From assembly GCA_934454585.1 (NCBI GenBank), contig CAKSFP010000015.1, positions 10,430-74,429 of the forward strand: DNA of 64,000 bases, in the 5' to 3' direction. Origin of the DNA: an uncultured Clostridia bacterium. GTDB taxonomy: Bacteria > Bacillota > Clostridia > UMGS1810. Shown in pieces: positions 27,989 to 35,779 of the stretch. Both the position numbers and the translations under genes were made by a program. Position 1 is the first letter of the stretch, and every line of letters begins with the position of its first letter. The notes under the pieces were generated by a model. It saw nothing but the letters and a program-made list of their open reading frames with translations. It made no database searches and had not been told where the DNA came from.

Positions 27989-28963
27989 ATGAAGAAAGAT
28001 GCGACAAAAATTTTAAAAAGATCAGAATATAATCCTATTATGTGTGTTGATGATTATCCCGGAATAGCACAGCTTTTTAATCCGACGGCGGTAAAAATAG
28101 GTGACGAATATGTAATGCTTGTGTCTGTGGTTGAACATGCAGCGCCTCTCAGCAAAAGCGGTACAATTGCTGTGGGAGTGACAAGAGTTGCCAGAAGCAA
28201 GGACGGAATACATTTTGAACTTAGCGATAAGAATTTTATTTCAGGGGCTGATGTGCCGAAGGAGTGGCCTTATGCGGAATACTATGCTCACTTTATAGAT
28301 AACCGGCTTACAAAAATTGAAGATACATATTATATGATAACTCCTGTTTGCGGAATTCCGGGTTTTCAAAGTCCTGTGGGAATGTTAGGAAAGACAAAAG
28401 ATTTTGAAGCATATGAGGCAATTGATATAATTACAGCTCCAAGGAACAGAGGAGCCTCACTTTTTCCTGAAAAAATAAACGGGAAATATTATAAGCTCGA
28501 CCGTCCCGGTGCAGGACCGGCTCCGGGAGCCGATATTTGGATCTCGGCAAGCCCCGATCTTGTGCACTGGGGAGAGTTTAAACCGGTATTAGCGCCCGGG
28601 TATCGGTTTTGGAATGCAAGCAAGGTGGGACCCACTCCCCCTATTAAAACAGATAAGGGGTGGCTCGTTATTGTACATGGCGTATTTATGCCTGCAGGCG
28701 GGGCAACATATTATCTGGGCGCAATTCTTCTGGATTTGGAAGAGCCGTGGAAAGTAATTGGAAAAACCAATAGCTATATTTTAGCGCCCGAGATGCCTTA
28801 TGAGTTTCATGGGACATGTGATAACACGGTATTTGCCTGCGGCGCTGTTGCAGAGTATGAAAACGACAAAATTATACTTTATTATGGCGGTGCAGACAAA
28901 TATATCTGTCGTGCCGACGGTTGCCTTTCTGAACTTGTTGATGCATGCATTGAGGGGATTTAA
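27989..28963 (+). CDS. GH130 family beta-mannoside phosphorylase/hydrolase
   Basis: Cytoplasmic five-bladed beta-propeller enzyme of 324 residues. The GH130 catalytic aspartate is probably D104 in HFIDNRLTKIEDTYYM; most family members have DPR at this point, here DNR. Other signatures are ASLFPEKINGKYYKLDRPGA, PTPPIKTDKGWLVIVHGV and the C-terminal ILYYGGADKYIC. GH130 phosphorylases cleave beta-mannosides with phosphate to mannose-1-phosphate; some subfamilies are hydrolases. The start at 27989 is supported by AAAAGGAG and by the position of the conserved N-terminus; an in-frame GTG upstream at 27947 lies inside the previous gene. A truncated relative follows at 29179, and a phosphohexomutase able to use the product lies downstream. 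Confidence 0.88.
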   Translation: MKKDATKILKRSEYNPIMCVDDYPGIAQLFNPTAVKIGDEYVMLVSVVEHAAPLSKSGTIAVGVTRVARSKDGIHFELSDKNFISGADVPKEWPYAEYYAHFIDNRLTKIEDTYYMITPVCGIPGFQSPVGMLGKTKDFEAYEAIDIITAPRNRGASLFPEKINGKYYKLDRPGAGPAPGADIWISASPDLVHWGEFKPVLAPGYRFWNASKVGPTPPIKTDKGWLVIVHGVFMPAGGATYYLGAILLDLEEPWKVIGKTNSYILAPEMPYEFHGTCDNTVFACGAVAEYENDKIILYYGGADKYICRADGCLSELVDACIEGI

Positions 28964-29178
28964 TCTCGGAACAAAACGGTATACGGCAGAGCTTGCTTGA
29001 AAAGCGACAGAAATACTTTGCCGTGCAAGAACGAATATAACGGAGAAAAACGCTCCGGTTCCGGGGCTGCTTGAAAGGATGAGTGCTGACAGATATGGCG
29101 GTTATGCTTAATGCACATTCAAAGCTGCTTGTGATAAACAAATCAGCGATTCCGTAAAGTGCTGCAAGGGCATAAAAC

Positions 29179-29688
29179 CGGGCGGGCGGCGGAATAGGCT
29201 GTGCACTGGTTGACAGTATGGAAAATGCAAAAATAACCGAGGAAAACATAATTGAGAAAAGAGTTTACCATACAATAAAGGAAGTTAAGAACGGAGCAGG
29301 TGCACCGCCGATAAAGACAAAGGACGGCTGGCTGCACATTGCACACGGTGTCAGAAATACTGCGGCAGGACTGAGGTATGTGCTGTATTGCTTTATGACG
29401 GATTTAAAAGACCCTAAAAAGGTTATATACACTCCCGGCGGATACTTCCTTGCACCGCTCGGCAGTGAGAGGGTTGGCGATGTGTCGAATGTAGTGTTTA
29501 CCAACGGAGCAATAGAAAAGGACGGGGATATTTACATATACTATGCTTCGTCTGACACAAGACTTCATGTCGCAAAAACAACAGTCAAAAAAATGGTTGA
29601 TTATTGCAAAAACACACCCAAGGACGGCTATACAACGCATACGAGCGTGGAAAACATTTGCAGGCTTATTGATATGAACAACAGGTGA
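29179..29688 (+). pseudogene. Truncated GH130 phosphorylase, C-terminal half
   Basis: The open frame begins after a TAA at 29173 and reads [16 protein letters not shown], then [38 protein letters not shown] and [16 protein letters not shown]. This matches the second half of the mannosyl-GlcNAc/mannoside phosphorylase branch of GH130, about 165 of about 390 residues. The N-terminal half with the catalytic aspartate is missing. The 215 bp upstream (28964-29178) are stop-rich and show no recognisable N-terminus. There is no ribosome site before the first ATG (29218). It is of a different GH130 branch from the intact neighbour, not a duplicate of it. A short product could be made but should be inactive. 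Confidence 0.75.
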
Positions 29689-29692
29689 TTAT

Positions 29693-31357
29693 ATGAATTA
29701 CGAAAATGAATACAAAAGGTGGCTTGAAAGCGACAAGCTGGCTGTTTCAGAGAAAAATTACTTAAAAGAATTAAGCAGGGAAGAAGCCGAGGACAGCTTT
29801 TACCGTGATTTGGAGTTCGGCACGGGCGGACTGCGCGGAGTTATGGGGCTGGGCACAAACAGAATGAATATTTACACCGTGCGCCGTGCAACGCAGGGGC
29901 TTGCGAGTGAAATTCTTGACTGCGGAGCTGACTTTGCCGAAAAGGGCGTTGTTATAGCGCACGATTCACGGAACAATTCCCGCGAGTTTGCGCTTGAGGC
30001 GGCAAATGTGCTATGCGCAAACGGCATAAAAATATATCTCTTTGACGATCTAAGACCTACGCCTGAACTGTCATTTGCGGTTCGTTATCTCAATTGTGCA
30101 AGAGGTATTGTAATTACCGCAAGCCACAACCCCAAGGAGTATAACGGCTACAAAGTTTACGGAGAAGATGGTGGGCAAATACCGCCGCAGACTGCAGATA
30201 AAATCATAAAGTACATAGATGATACCGATATTTTTGACGGGGTCAAACTTTGTGATGAACCAAAAATAAACATAATCGGTGAGGAAGTTGACAGCGCATA
30301 CATAAAGGCGGTAAAGGAGCAGTCGCTCGGCACAAAAATTCCTGATGAATTCAAGGTGGTATATACACCTTTACACGGTTCCGGAAATATTCCCGTACGC
30401 AGAATTTTGACGGAAACAGGAGTTAAAAATGTCTTTGTTGTGCCGGAGCAAGAAAAGCCTGATGGCAATTTCCCGACCGTAAAATCGCCCAATCCCGAAA
30501 ACAGTGAGGCATTTGACATTGCCATAGAGTATGCCAAAAAGCAAAGCGCAGATCTCGTTTTCGGAACAGACCCCGACAGCGACAGGATAGGGGTTGTTGT
30601 AAAGACATTGGACGGCGAATACAAGGTATTAAACGGCAATCAGACAGGCTGCCTTTTGTTGGAATATATTCTTCGTAAAGAAAAAGAAAATGGTATGTTA
30701 TCTAAAAATGGAGCTGTAGTAAAGACAATAGTTACAAGCGAACTGGTACGCAGAATTGCCGATAACTACGGTACAGAAACGATTGATGTACTTACAGGTT
30801 TCAAGTTTATCGGTGAAAAGATAAAGGAGTTCGAAAAGAGCGGAGAGCACAGTTTTATTTTCGGACTGGAAGAAAGTTTCGGATATCTTAAAGGAACCTA
30901 TGCACGCGATAAGGATGCTGTTGTAGCCGCAATGCTTATATGTGAAGCGGCGGCAGACTACAAGCAAAAAGGTATGACACTCTATGATGGTCTTATAAAG
31001 CTTTACGAAAAGTACGGGTTTTATGTGCAGAAACTTGAAACACTTACATTGAGCGGTATAGATGGAAGCGAAAAAATCAAGGAAATGATGTACAAATTCC
31101 GAAACGAAAGTATGCCGTTTGATGTTGTAAAAAAACTCGACTACAAGGACGGTCTGTCCGGACTTCCTAAGACAAATGTACTGAAATTCATATTGCCGAA
31201 CGGTTGGTTCGCAGTCCGCCCGTCCGGAACTGAGCCTAAAATCAAGTTTTATTTTGAGATTTTTGGAGATACTTTGGAAAATGCATATGATGATTTGAAT
31301 GATTTGGCAAAGGATATACTTGGTATTAACGGTCGTAAAGGTAATTGTGAGGAGTAA
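29693..31357 (+). CDS. Phosphoglucomutase/phosphomannomutase
   Basis: Cytoplasmic alpha-D-phosphohexomutase of 554 residues that interconverts hexose-1- and hexose-6-phosphates. The phosphoserine is S144 in ITASHNPKEYNGYKVYG, the metal-binding loop is GTDPDSDRIGVV, and the phosphate-binding loop is VRPSGTEPKIKFYF near the C-terminus. The length fits the large PgcA/ManB-type bacterial enzymes. It starts 4 bp after the truncated GH130 gene, with an AACAGGTGA site. In this setting it would turn mannose-1-phosphate from GH130 phosphorolysis into mannose-6-phosphate. Which sugar it prefers cannot be decided from sequence. Confidence 0.92.
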   Translation: MNYENEYKRWLESDKLAVSEKNYLKELSREEAEDSFYRDLEFGTGGLRGVMGLGTNRMNIYTVRRATQGLASEILDCGADFAEKGVVIAHDSRNNSREFALEAANVLCANGIKIYLFDDLRPTPELSFAVRYLNCARGIVITASHNPKEYNGYKVYGEDGGQIPPQTADKIIKYIDDTDIFDGVKLCDEPKINIIGEEVDSAYIKAVKEQSLGTKIPDEFKVVYTPLHGSGNIPVRRILTETGVKNVFVVPEQEKPDGNFPTVKSPNPENSEAFDIAIEYAKKQSADLVFGTDPDSDRIGVVVKTLDGEYKVLNGNQTGCLLLEYILRKEKENGMLSKNGAVVKTIVTSELVRRIADNYGTETIDVLTGFKFIGEKIKEFEKSGEHSFIFGLEESFGYLKGTYARDKDAVVAAMLICEAAADYKQKGMTLYDGLIKLYEKYGFYVQKLETLTLSGIDGSEKIKEMMYKFRNESMPFDVVKKLDYKDGLSGLPKTNVLKFILPNGWFAVRPSGTEPKIKFYFEIFGDTLENAYDDLNDLAKDILGINGRKGNCEE

Positions 31358-31362
31358 TAGTA

Positions 31363-32013
31363 ATAAATTTAAAGGGCAAGAAAGTTTTGTTCTTAGGGGG
31401 ATAGTATAACAGAAGGTGTTGGAGCATCATCATATGATAAAAGCTATGTACCGATGTTTGTTAAATTATCAGGAGCAGAAGCGCAAACAATGGCGTCGGC
31501 GGAACGAGAATTGCAAGGCAAGTAAATTTCATTGGAGAAAACTTATGTGACAAAGATTTTTTAATGCGAGCCGATGAAATGGATGATGACGCAGATATAG
31601 TAATTGTATTCGGCGGAACAAACGATTACGGTCACGGTGATGCGCCAATGGAGGATTTTGAGTCACGGGACTAGCAAACTTTTTATGGGGCGTTGCATTG
31701 TCTTTGCATACAGCTTTTGAATAAATATCTGAATGCGAATATTTTGTTTACGACACCATTGCATAGGGAAAATGAAGATGCGTTTGTGAGCAATGCAGGA
31801 ATCCCCAAATTACCGCTTTCAAAATATGTATCGGCTATAAAAGAGGTTGCCGGATATTATGCTTTGCCTGTTCTGGACCTGTATTCCGTAAGTGGTATAC
31901 AGCCAAATGTTGATGTCATAAAAGAACTATATATGCCGGATGGGTTGCACCCGTCCGATAAAGGTACAAAGCGAATAGCAGAGAGACTGCACGGATTTCT
32001 TTCCACAATATAA
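31363..32013 (+). pseudogene. SGNH/GDSL acylhydrolase, broken
   Basis: The reading starts with AATTTAAAGGGCAAG after what is now ATA where ATG would be expected, with GAGGAG upstream at the end of the mutase gene. Block I (GDSITEG) needs removal of an extra G in the G run near 31396. A further one-base deletion near 31486 restores the frame to VGGTRIARQVNFIGENL. Block III (FGGTNDYGHGD) is intact. An in-frame TAG stands at 31672-31674. Block V (MPDGLHPSDKG, with the catalytic Asp/His) is intact near the end. Such esterases remove acetyl groups from sugars, so the locus once had a deacetylase. Four independent lesions make it a pseudogene. Confidence 0.85.
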
Positions 32014-32072
32014 TAAAAACAATGTGCAAAAATATGCTATTTGAATGACAAAAGGAGAGTGTGTGCAATGTA

Positions 32073-32110
32073 AAGGTGGTCGATAACTATAATTGACCAC
32101 CTTATTTTTA
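32073..32110 (+). terminator. Intrinsic terminator after locus 1
   Basis: AAGGTGGTC (32073-32081) and GACCACCTT (32095-32103) form a 9-bp perfect stem followed by ATTTTTA. It ends the long polysaccharide operon after the broken SGNH gene. A lone RBS-ATG-TAA (about 32053-32073) just before it codes for nothing. Confidence 0.8.
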
Positions 32111-32454
32111 TCTACACTGTTAAGGACACATAATTTGATTGCCTATGAGTTAAATCAATGACTGTTAACTTATCGGACAATGTGTTAATACAATTTTTAG
32201 ATGTGCAGACTGTTTATTTATAAACATATACTGCAAAAATATATGCAAAAACGGGGCGTAAACATGGCGTTATTAATAATTGAAGATAAGCATTTAATAC
32301 ATTTTGTTATGATGTCTCCGCATTAAAATATTTGACGGCATACACCTTGGCATAGCAGAGGCGTTATATGGTTTTGCTATGCGGAGGAGTAGATGTGTGC
32401 GGACACCGACGGTATATTTTTCTGTTTTTTCCTACAACTAAATAACTTATTATT
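32111..32454 (+). other. Non-coding stretch at the left edge of the recombinase element
   Basis: A/T-rich DNA with no supported gene. One small inverted repeat (GCATAGCA at 32350 / TGCTATGC at 32375) precedes GGAGGAG and an ATG at 32393. The 62-codon frame from there runs through the terminator hairpin and is unlikely to be real. The left boundary of the mobile element probably falls here, but I found no direct repeat matching the right side. Confidence 0.45.
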
Positions 32455-32505
32455 AAAGGACAATATAAATCCGATTAAAGGGGTTTATATTGTCCTTTTT
32501 ATTTT
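32455..32505 (+). terminator. Long hairpin with T tract before the sigma-like gene
   Basis: AAAGGACAATATAAA (32455-32469) pairs perfectly with TTTATATTGTCCTTT (32484-32498), extendable by three more pairs, and is followed by TTATTTT. It is a strong intrinsic terminator or attenuator 60 bp upstream of the ATG at 32568. Confidence 0.75.
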
Positions 32506-32567
32506 GCCTGCTGTCAGAGGACCTCCACAAGTATTCTTCTACACAAATGAAGATAAGGAGAATACAT

Positions 32568-33110
32568 ATGGATACAAATAAAATTAAAGATTTTTATGAG
32601 AATGTGAGCAAATCAGACAAGCTATTTCGTGATTATATTATAGAGATGCAAAATCCTGTTCAAAAAATTTTGAATGAGGAGAAAGCCGCTATGATTAACA
32701 AAAGTTTGGTAGTCAACCAATTTAAGAAAAGGATCAGAACATCATTGAGTAATTTTCGGATTGATATCTACAGGGTTTATTCAAAGCTTAAAGAAAGAGA
32801 AATTTTGACTGATGAACTTTTGGGTGTGGAGTACGAAATTTGTGATGACTATGATTTTTTGGAAAATAAAGTAGTTGTTATGAATTTCAAAATGACAGTT
32901 AAAAACGATCTGCTTTATGAAGTATTAAGCTCTATGGAACAGCAGCATCGTGACATTATTTATCTGAGCCTCTGTGAAGATTTGAGCGATAGGGAAATAG
33001 GTGAAAGATTAAAACTGTCCAGAGCTAAAGTTCAAAGGATAAAGCAGAAACTAAAAAAAGAAATATATAATGTGATGACGGGAGGCGCAAGAGATGGAAA
33101 CAAAGGATAA
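32568..33110 (+). CDS. Small sigma-70-like regulator of the mobile element
   Basis: A 180-residue protein whose C-terminal about 50 residues match sigma factor region 4: SMEQQHRDIIYLSLCEDLSD then REIGERLKLSRAKVQRIKQK. The N-terminal part is helical and resembles region 2-like sequences only weakly. Proteins of this kind are common as regulators in clostridial integrative elements. The ATG at 32568 follows AAGGAG at a good distance; the upstream in-frame start at 32490 lies within the hairpin and is rejected. The next gene overlaps by 17 bp. It may direct expression of the recombinase genes (inference). Confidence 0.75.
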   Translation: MDTNKIKDFYENVSKSDKLFRDYIIEMQNPVQKILNEEKAAMINKSLVVNQFKKRIRTSLSNFRIDIYRVYSKLKEREILTDELLGVEYEICDDYDFLENKVVVMNFKMTVKNDLLYEVLSSMEQQHRDIIYLSLCEDLSDREIGERLKLSRAKVQRIKQKLKKEIYNVMTGGARDGNKG

Positions 33111-33330
33111 GAAGAAAGACTTAACATACGAAATTATTCGCGATGCTGTAAACGGAAATGCCGAAGCGGAGGAATTTATATTCGACTATTACGAGCCGTA
33201 TATAATCAGACTTTCAAAAATTCCATTTATTGATAAGCATGGACAAGTTAGTTACATAATTGACGAGGATATATATATGAGTCTCAAACTAAAACTACAC
33301 GAGTTGATTATCAATTTTAAGGCGGCATAA
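33094..33330 (+). CDS. Conjugative-transposon-type HTH protein
   Basis: A 78-residue protein (motifs YEIIRDAVNGNAEAEEFIFD, YYEPYIIRLS and MSLKLKLHELIINFK) matching the small helix-turn-helix proteins found beside sigma-like genes in Tn916-type and other clostridial integrative elements. It overlaps the sigma-like gene by 17 bp; GGGAGGCG provides the ribosome site. It probably acts together with the sigma-like protein in regulating excision or transfer genes. The function is inferred from family context. Confidence 0.7.
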   Translation: METKDKKKDLTYEIIRDAVNGNAEAEEFIFDYYEPYIIRLSKIPFIDKHGQVSYIIDEDIYMSLKLKLHELIINFKAA

Positions 33331-33341
33331 TTGTTAAACAC

Positions 33342-33378
33342 GGGATAGGCTGTCATACAACTGAGGCAAGCCTATCCC
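33342..33378 (+). terminator. Terminator-like hairpin after the HTH gene
   Basis: GGGATAGGCT (33342-33351) and AGCCTATCCC (33369-33378) form a perfect 10-bp stem with a 17-nt loop. The tail (GATAGTTCG) has few T residues, so termination may be inefficient. Confidence 0.55.
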
Positions 33379-33397
33379 GATAGTTCGACAAATTGTG

Positions 33398-33441
33398 ATT
33401 TTGCAAAAGCATATTAAGCAGATGATATGCTTTTGCAAAAT
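33398..33441 (+). repeat. Perfect 17-bp inverted repeat
   Basis: ATTTTGCAAAAGCATAT (33398-33414) and ATATGCTTTTGCAAAAT (33425-33441) are perfect reverse complements with a 10-nt loop. The arms themselves contain the palindrome TTTTGCAAAA. Lacking a T tract, it is more likely a recombinase or regulator site, or an RNA structure, than a terminator. Confidence 0.75.
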
Positions 33442-33467
33442 GATAATTTATATCATTTATTTGATCT

Positions 33468-33497
33468 TTGACAACTGAATAGCTTGTCCTTTATACA
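33468..33497 (+). promoter_or_regulatory. Promoter for the structured leader region
   Basis: TTGACA (33468-33473), 18 bp, then TATACA (33492-33497). The first gene downstream starts at 33734, so transcripts would have a leader of about 230 nt. Confidence 0.6.
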
Positions 33498-33499
33498 AT

Positions 33500-33718
33500 A
33501 ATTCTTATGTGAGCACTTCAAACGATACGCTTGCGATTAATGTCGGTTTGCAAAACAGGAGTGGCTTCCTGTCTGCCATGATACATAAGAAGGATAATGA
33601 TACTTGCACAATGGGGTGTTCCGCGCGGATGCGGGGAAGTGGCTGAGGTGTTTGCTTAATGCGGCATTTCGGGCATTATGTCGGTTGCCGAATCGGTAAA
33701 GGACAGCATTAAAAAATT
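33500..33718 (+). ncRNA. Candidate structured leader or small RNA
   Basis: About 220 bp without an ORF but unusually G-rich for this DNA, transcribed from the promoter at 33468. It contains short helices such as CTTATGT with ACATAAG and CAGGA with TTCCTG, and a G-rich segment around 33622-33650. Its end meets the ribosome site of the 33734 gene. Whether it is a cis-acting leader or a separate RNA cannot be decided from sequence. I do not recognise a known RNA family. Confidence 0.4.
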
Positions 33719-33733
33719 ATGGAGGTAATTTCT

Positions 33734-33955
33734 ATGAACACAGGAAACAAGGTGAAATCAAATGAACTTGTTGATATTAACGATGTAGTTATCAATCCTG
33801 CGTTAGATAAAGATAAGCGAGTGCAGAGTTTTGTTCAGCAAATAAAAAACCCATTATGCTATAGGTGTGGAAATTATGTAGTGAAAATATCATTTTCCGA
33901 CAACGAAGAAAGGACCATTGAGGATTGTTTTGAGGATTACTTGAAAAGCTTGTAG
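33734..33955 (+). CDS. Small DUF6870-like protein of the element
   Basis: A 73-residue protein (motifs LVDINDVVINPALDKDKRVQ and IKNPLCYRCGNYVVKI) like the small conserved proteins that commonly precede serine-recombinase genes in Firmicutes integrative elements. The DUF6870 label is from memory of that pattern. The ATG at 33734 follows TGGAGG; the ATG at 33719 overlaps the ribosome site and is rejected. Two cysteines (CYRC) are too few for a zinc finger on their own. Its role is unknown. Confidence 0.65.
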   Translation: MNTGNKVKSNELVDINDVVINPALDKDKRVQSFVQQIKNPLCYRCGNYVVKISFSDNEERTIEDCFEDYLKSL

Positions 33956-33997
33956 AGAGAGTCAATCGACAGAAAAATTCATTTATAATTAAAAATA

Positions 33998-34026
33998 TTG
34001 ACTTTTTCGACTTTTTGTGATAAAAT
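33998..34026 (+). promoter_or_regulatory. Promoter of the recombinase operon
   Basis: TTGACT (33998-34003), a 17-bp spacer and TAAAAT (34021-34026) stand about 95 bp upstream of the first recombinase. Confidence 0.65.
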
Positions 34027-34063
34027 CAAGGAGTAATTTATAAAATTTAATAGAATCTTTATT

Positions 34064-34112
34064 CTAACTCTTAGCTGTTAGTGGGTTTGTTACACCATTA
34101 AAAGTTAGGAGG
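34064..34112 (+). promoter_or_regulatory. Leader hairpin that may mask the recombinase ribosome site
   Basis: CTAACTCTTA (34064-34073) can pair with TAAAAGTTAG ending at 34108 with one mismatch, overlapping the AGGAGG (34107-34112) of the first recombinase. An alternative inner stem (TTAGTGG / CCATTAA) is also possible. This suggests translational control of recombinase expression (inference). Confidence 0.45.
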
Positions 34113-34119
34113 TTTTTTT

Positions 34120-35766
34120 ATGCCCAAAAAATTTAAGGCAATGTATAAAGCGGGTATATATTTAAGGCTATCGCGAGATGATGGCGACAAAGCGGAAAGT
34201 GACAGTATATCAAATCAGCGTGCGCTTATCAGGGATTTTGTATCACGAATTGATGATATAGAAATTGTCGGCGAGTTTCAAGACGACGGATACAGCGGCA
34301 GTAATTTTGACAGACCGGGATTCTCTGAATTGCTCAATTCAATAAAAGAGAAGAAAGTGAACTGCGTTATAGTGAAGGATTTGTCAAGATTCTCCCGTGA
34401 TTACATCGGCTCCGGTATGTATGTTATGAATTTGTTTCCAAAGTGGGGAATTCGTGTAATCGCCATTAACGACAATTACGACTCCGTAAATCCACTGACA
34501 GCAAATGATGAACTTATGCTTTCATTCAAAAGTATAATAAATGATGTTTACTTGAGAGATATATCTACAAAAATCCGTAGCCATCTTGCAGTCAAAAGGA
34601 AGAACGGAGAGTATATAGGTCCGTTTGTAGTCTATGGATTATCAAAGTCACCGGATGACAGACACAAGCTTATTATTGATGAAGATGTATCAGAGGTAAT
34701 ACGCAAAATTTTCTCGTTGAAGATGGATGGAATGAGTCCTGTTGCTATTGCAGACAAGCTCAACGATTTATCTATACCGAGTCCATCCGAATATAAGAAA
34801 ATAACAGGTTCAAAACACTGTGGGTTTAATTCGAAAGGCGGAAAAGCAAAGTGGACGGGACAGGCTGTGAAGAGAATACTTCAAAATCCGATATATATGG
34901 GTACTCTTGTTCAAGGTAAAAAAACAACGATAAGTCATAAAGTGAAAAAAACTATTGAAAGAGACAAATCGGATTGGAGTATCACCGAGGCGTTTGTTCC
35001 ACCAATCATTTCAAAAGAGGTATTTGATGTTGTTCAGAATATGCTTAGCAGGGATACTCGCAGCGCTACCAGACAAGCTGATACAAACATCTTTTCGGGT
35101 ATGCTGTTTTGTGCCGACTGTAAGAACACAATGGTGAGGCAAATTTCCAAATACAAGGACACGGCATACGCCTTTTATCGTTGTTCAACGCAAAAAAATG
35201 ACGGCGGATGCTTTAATCATAATATCCGGGAAGGTTCAATTTATGAAGTCGTTTTGGAAACAATCAACGCACATATTCAGGCTGTTATCGGACTTGAAAA
35301 ATCGGTCAAAATGCTTGATAAAGCAGATTTGAACCGAAGCAGCCGTGTTAAAATTGAACGCCTTGTCAAAGAAAAGGAAGCAGAAATAAAAAAGCGGAAA
35401 AATGATATTTTTATCACACATCAGATATTCATTAACGGGACAATTACCGAAGATGAGTACAAAGATTTCAAAGCAATTTATAATATGCAGATTTCCGAGG
35501 CACAAAAGTCTATCGGGAGATTAAGAGAGGAAGAAAGCAATTTTACCAATGATGTGTCTAAAATGTGTGACTGGATGAAGGAATTCAAAAAAGTGGGCAA
35601 GGTAACTCAACTCTCTCATAAGCTGCTGATTTTGTTGATTGACAAAATCTATATAGGCGGAGATAAAAGCATTGAAATTTGTTTCAGATACAGAAATGAA
35701 TTTGAAAGTTTGTCCAGGCTTGTAGAAACAGCGAATGAAAATTCGTTTGTTACTCTTGTAGGATAA
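34120..35766 (+). CDS. Large serine recombinase 1
   Basis: Site-specific recombinase of 548 residues. It has the resolvase catalytic domain (nucleophile S18 in AGIYLRLSRDD; DLSRFSRDYI with the catalytic arginines), a Recombinase domain (about 160-300), a zinc ribbon (FCADCKNTM to CSTQKNDGGC) and a long coiled coil (about 370-470). It uses strong AGGAGG and is first of three tandem large recombinases, 13 bp before the second. Such trios act in integration and excision of mobile elements through short crossover sites; which member does what is not known from sequence. Confidence 0.93.
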   Translation: MPKKFKAMYKAGIYLRLSRDDGDKAESDSISNQRALIRDFVSRIDDIEIVGEFQDDGYSGSNFDRPGFSELLNSIKEKKVNCVIVKDLSRFSRDYIGSGMYVMNLFPKWGIRVIAINDNYDSVNPLTANDELMLSFKSIINDVYLRDISTKIRSHLAVKRKNGEYIGPFVVYGLSKSPDDRHKLIIDEDVSEVIRKIFSLKMDGMSPVAIADKLNDLSIPSPSEYKKITGSKHCGFNSKGGKAKWTGQAVKRILQNPIYMGTLVQGKKTTISHKVKKTIERDKSDWSITEAFVPPIISKEVFDVVQNMLSRDTRSATRQADTNIFSGMLFCADCKNTMVRQISKYKDTAYAFYRCSTQKNDGGCFNHNIREGSIYEVVLETINAHIQAVIGLEKSVKMLDKADLNRSSRVKIERLVKEKEAEIKKRKNDIFITHQIFINGTITEDEYKDFKAIYNMQISEAQKSIGRLREEESNFTNDVSKMCDWMKEFKKVGKVTQLSHKLLILLIDKIYIGGDKSIEICFRYRNEFESLSRLVETANENSFVTLVG

Positions 35767-35779
35767 GGGGGTGGCTTAA

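Noticed and set aside
32393..32581. 62-codon ORF after GGAGGAG.
   Set aside because: It runs through a strong terminator hairpin and into the ribosome site of the sigma-like gene; the sequence is not protein-like.
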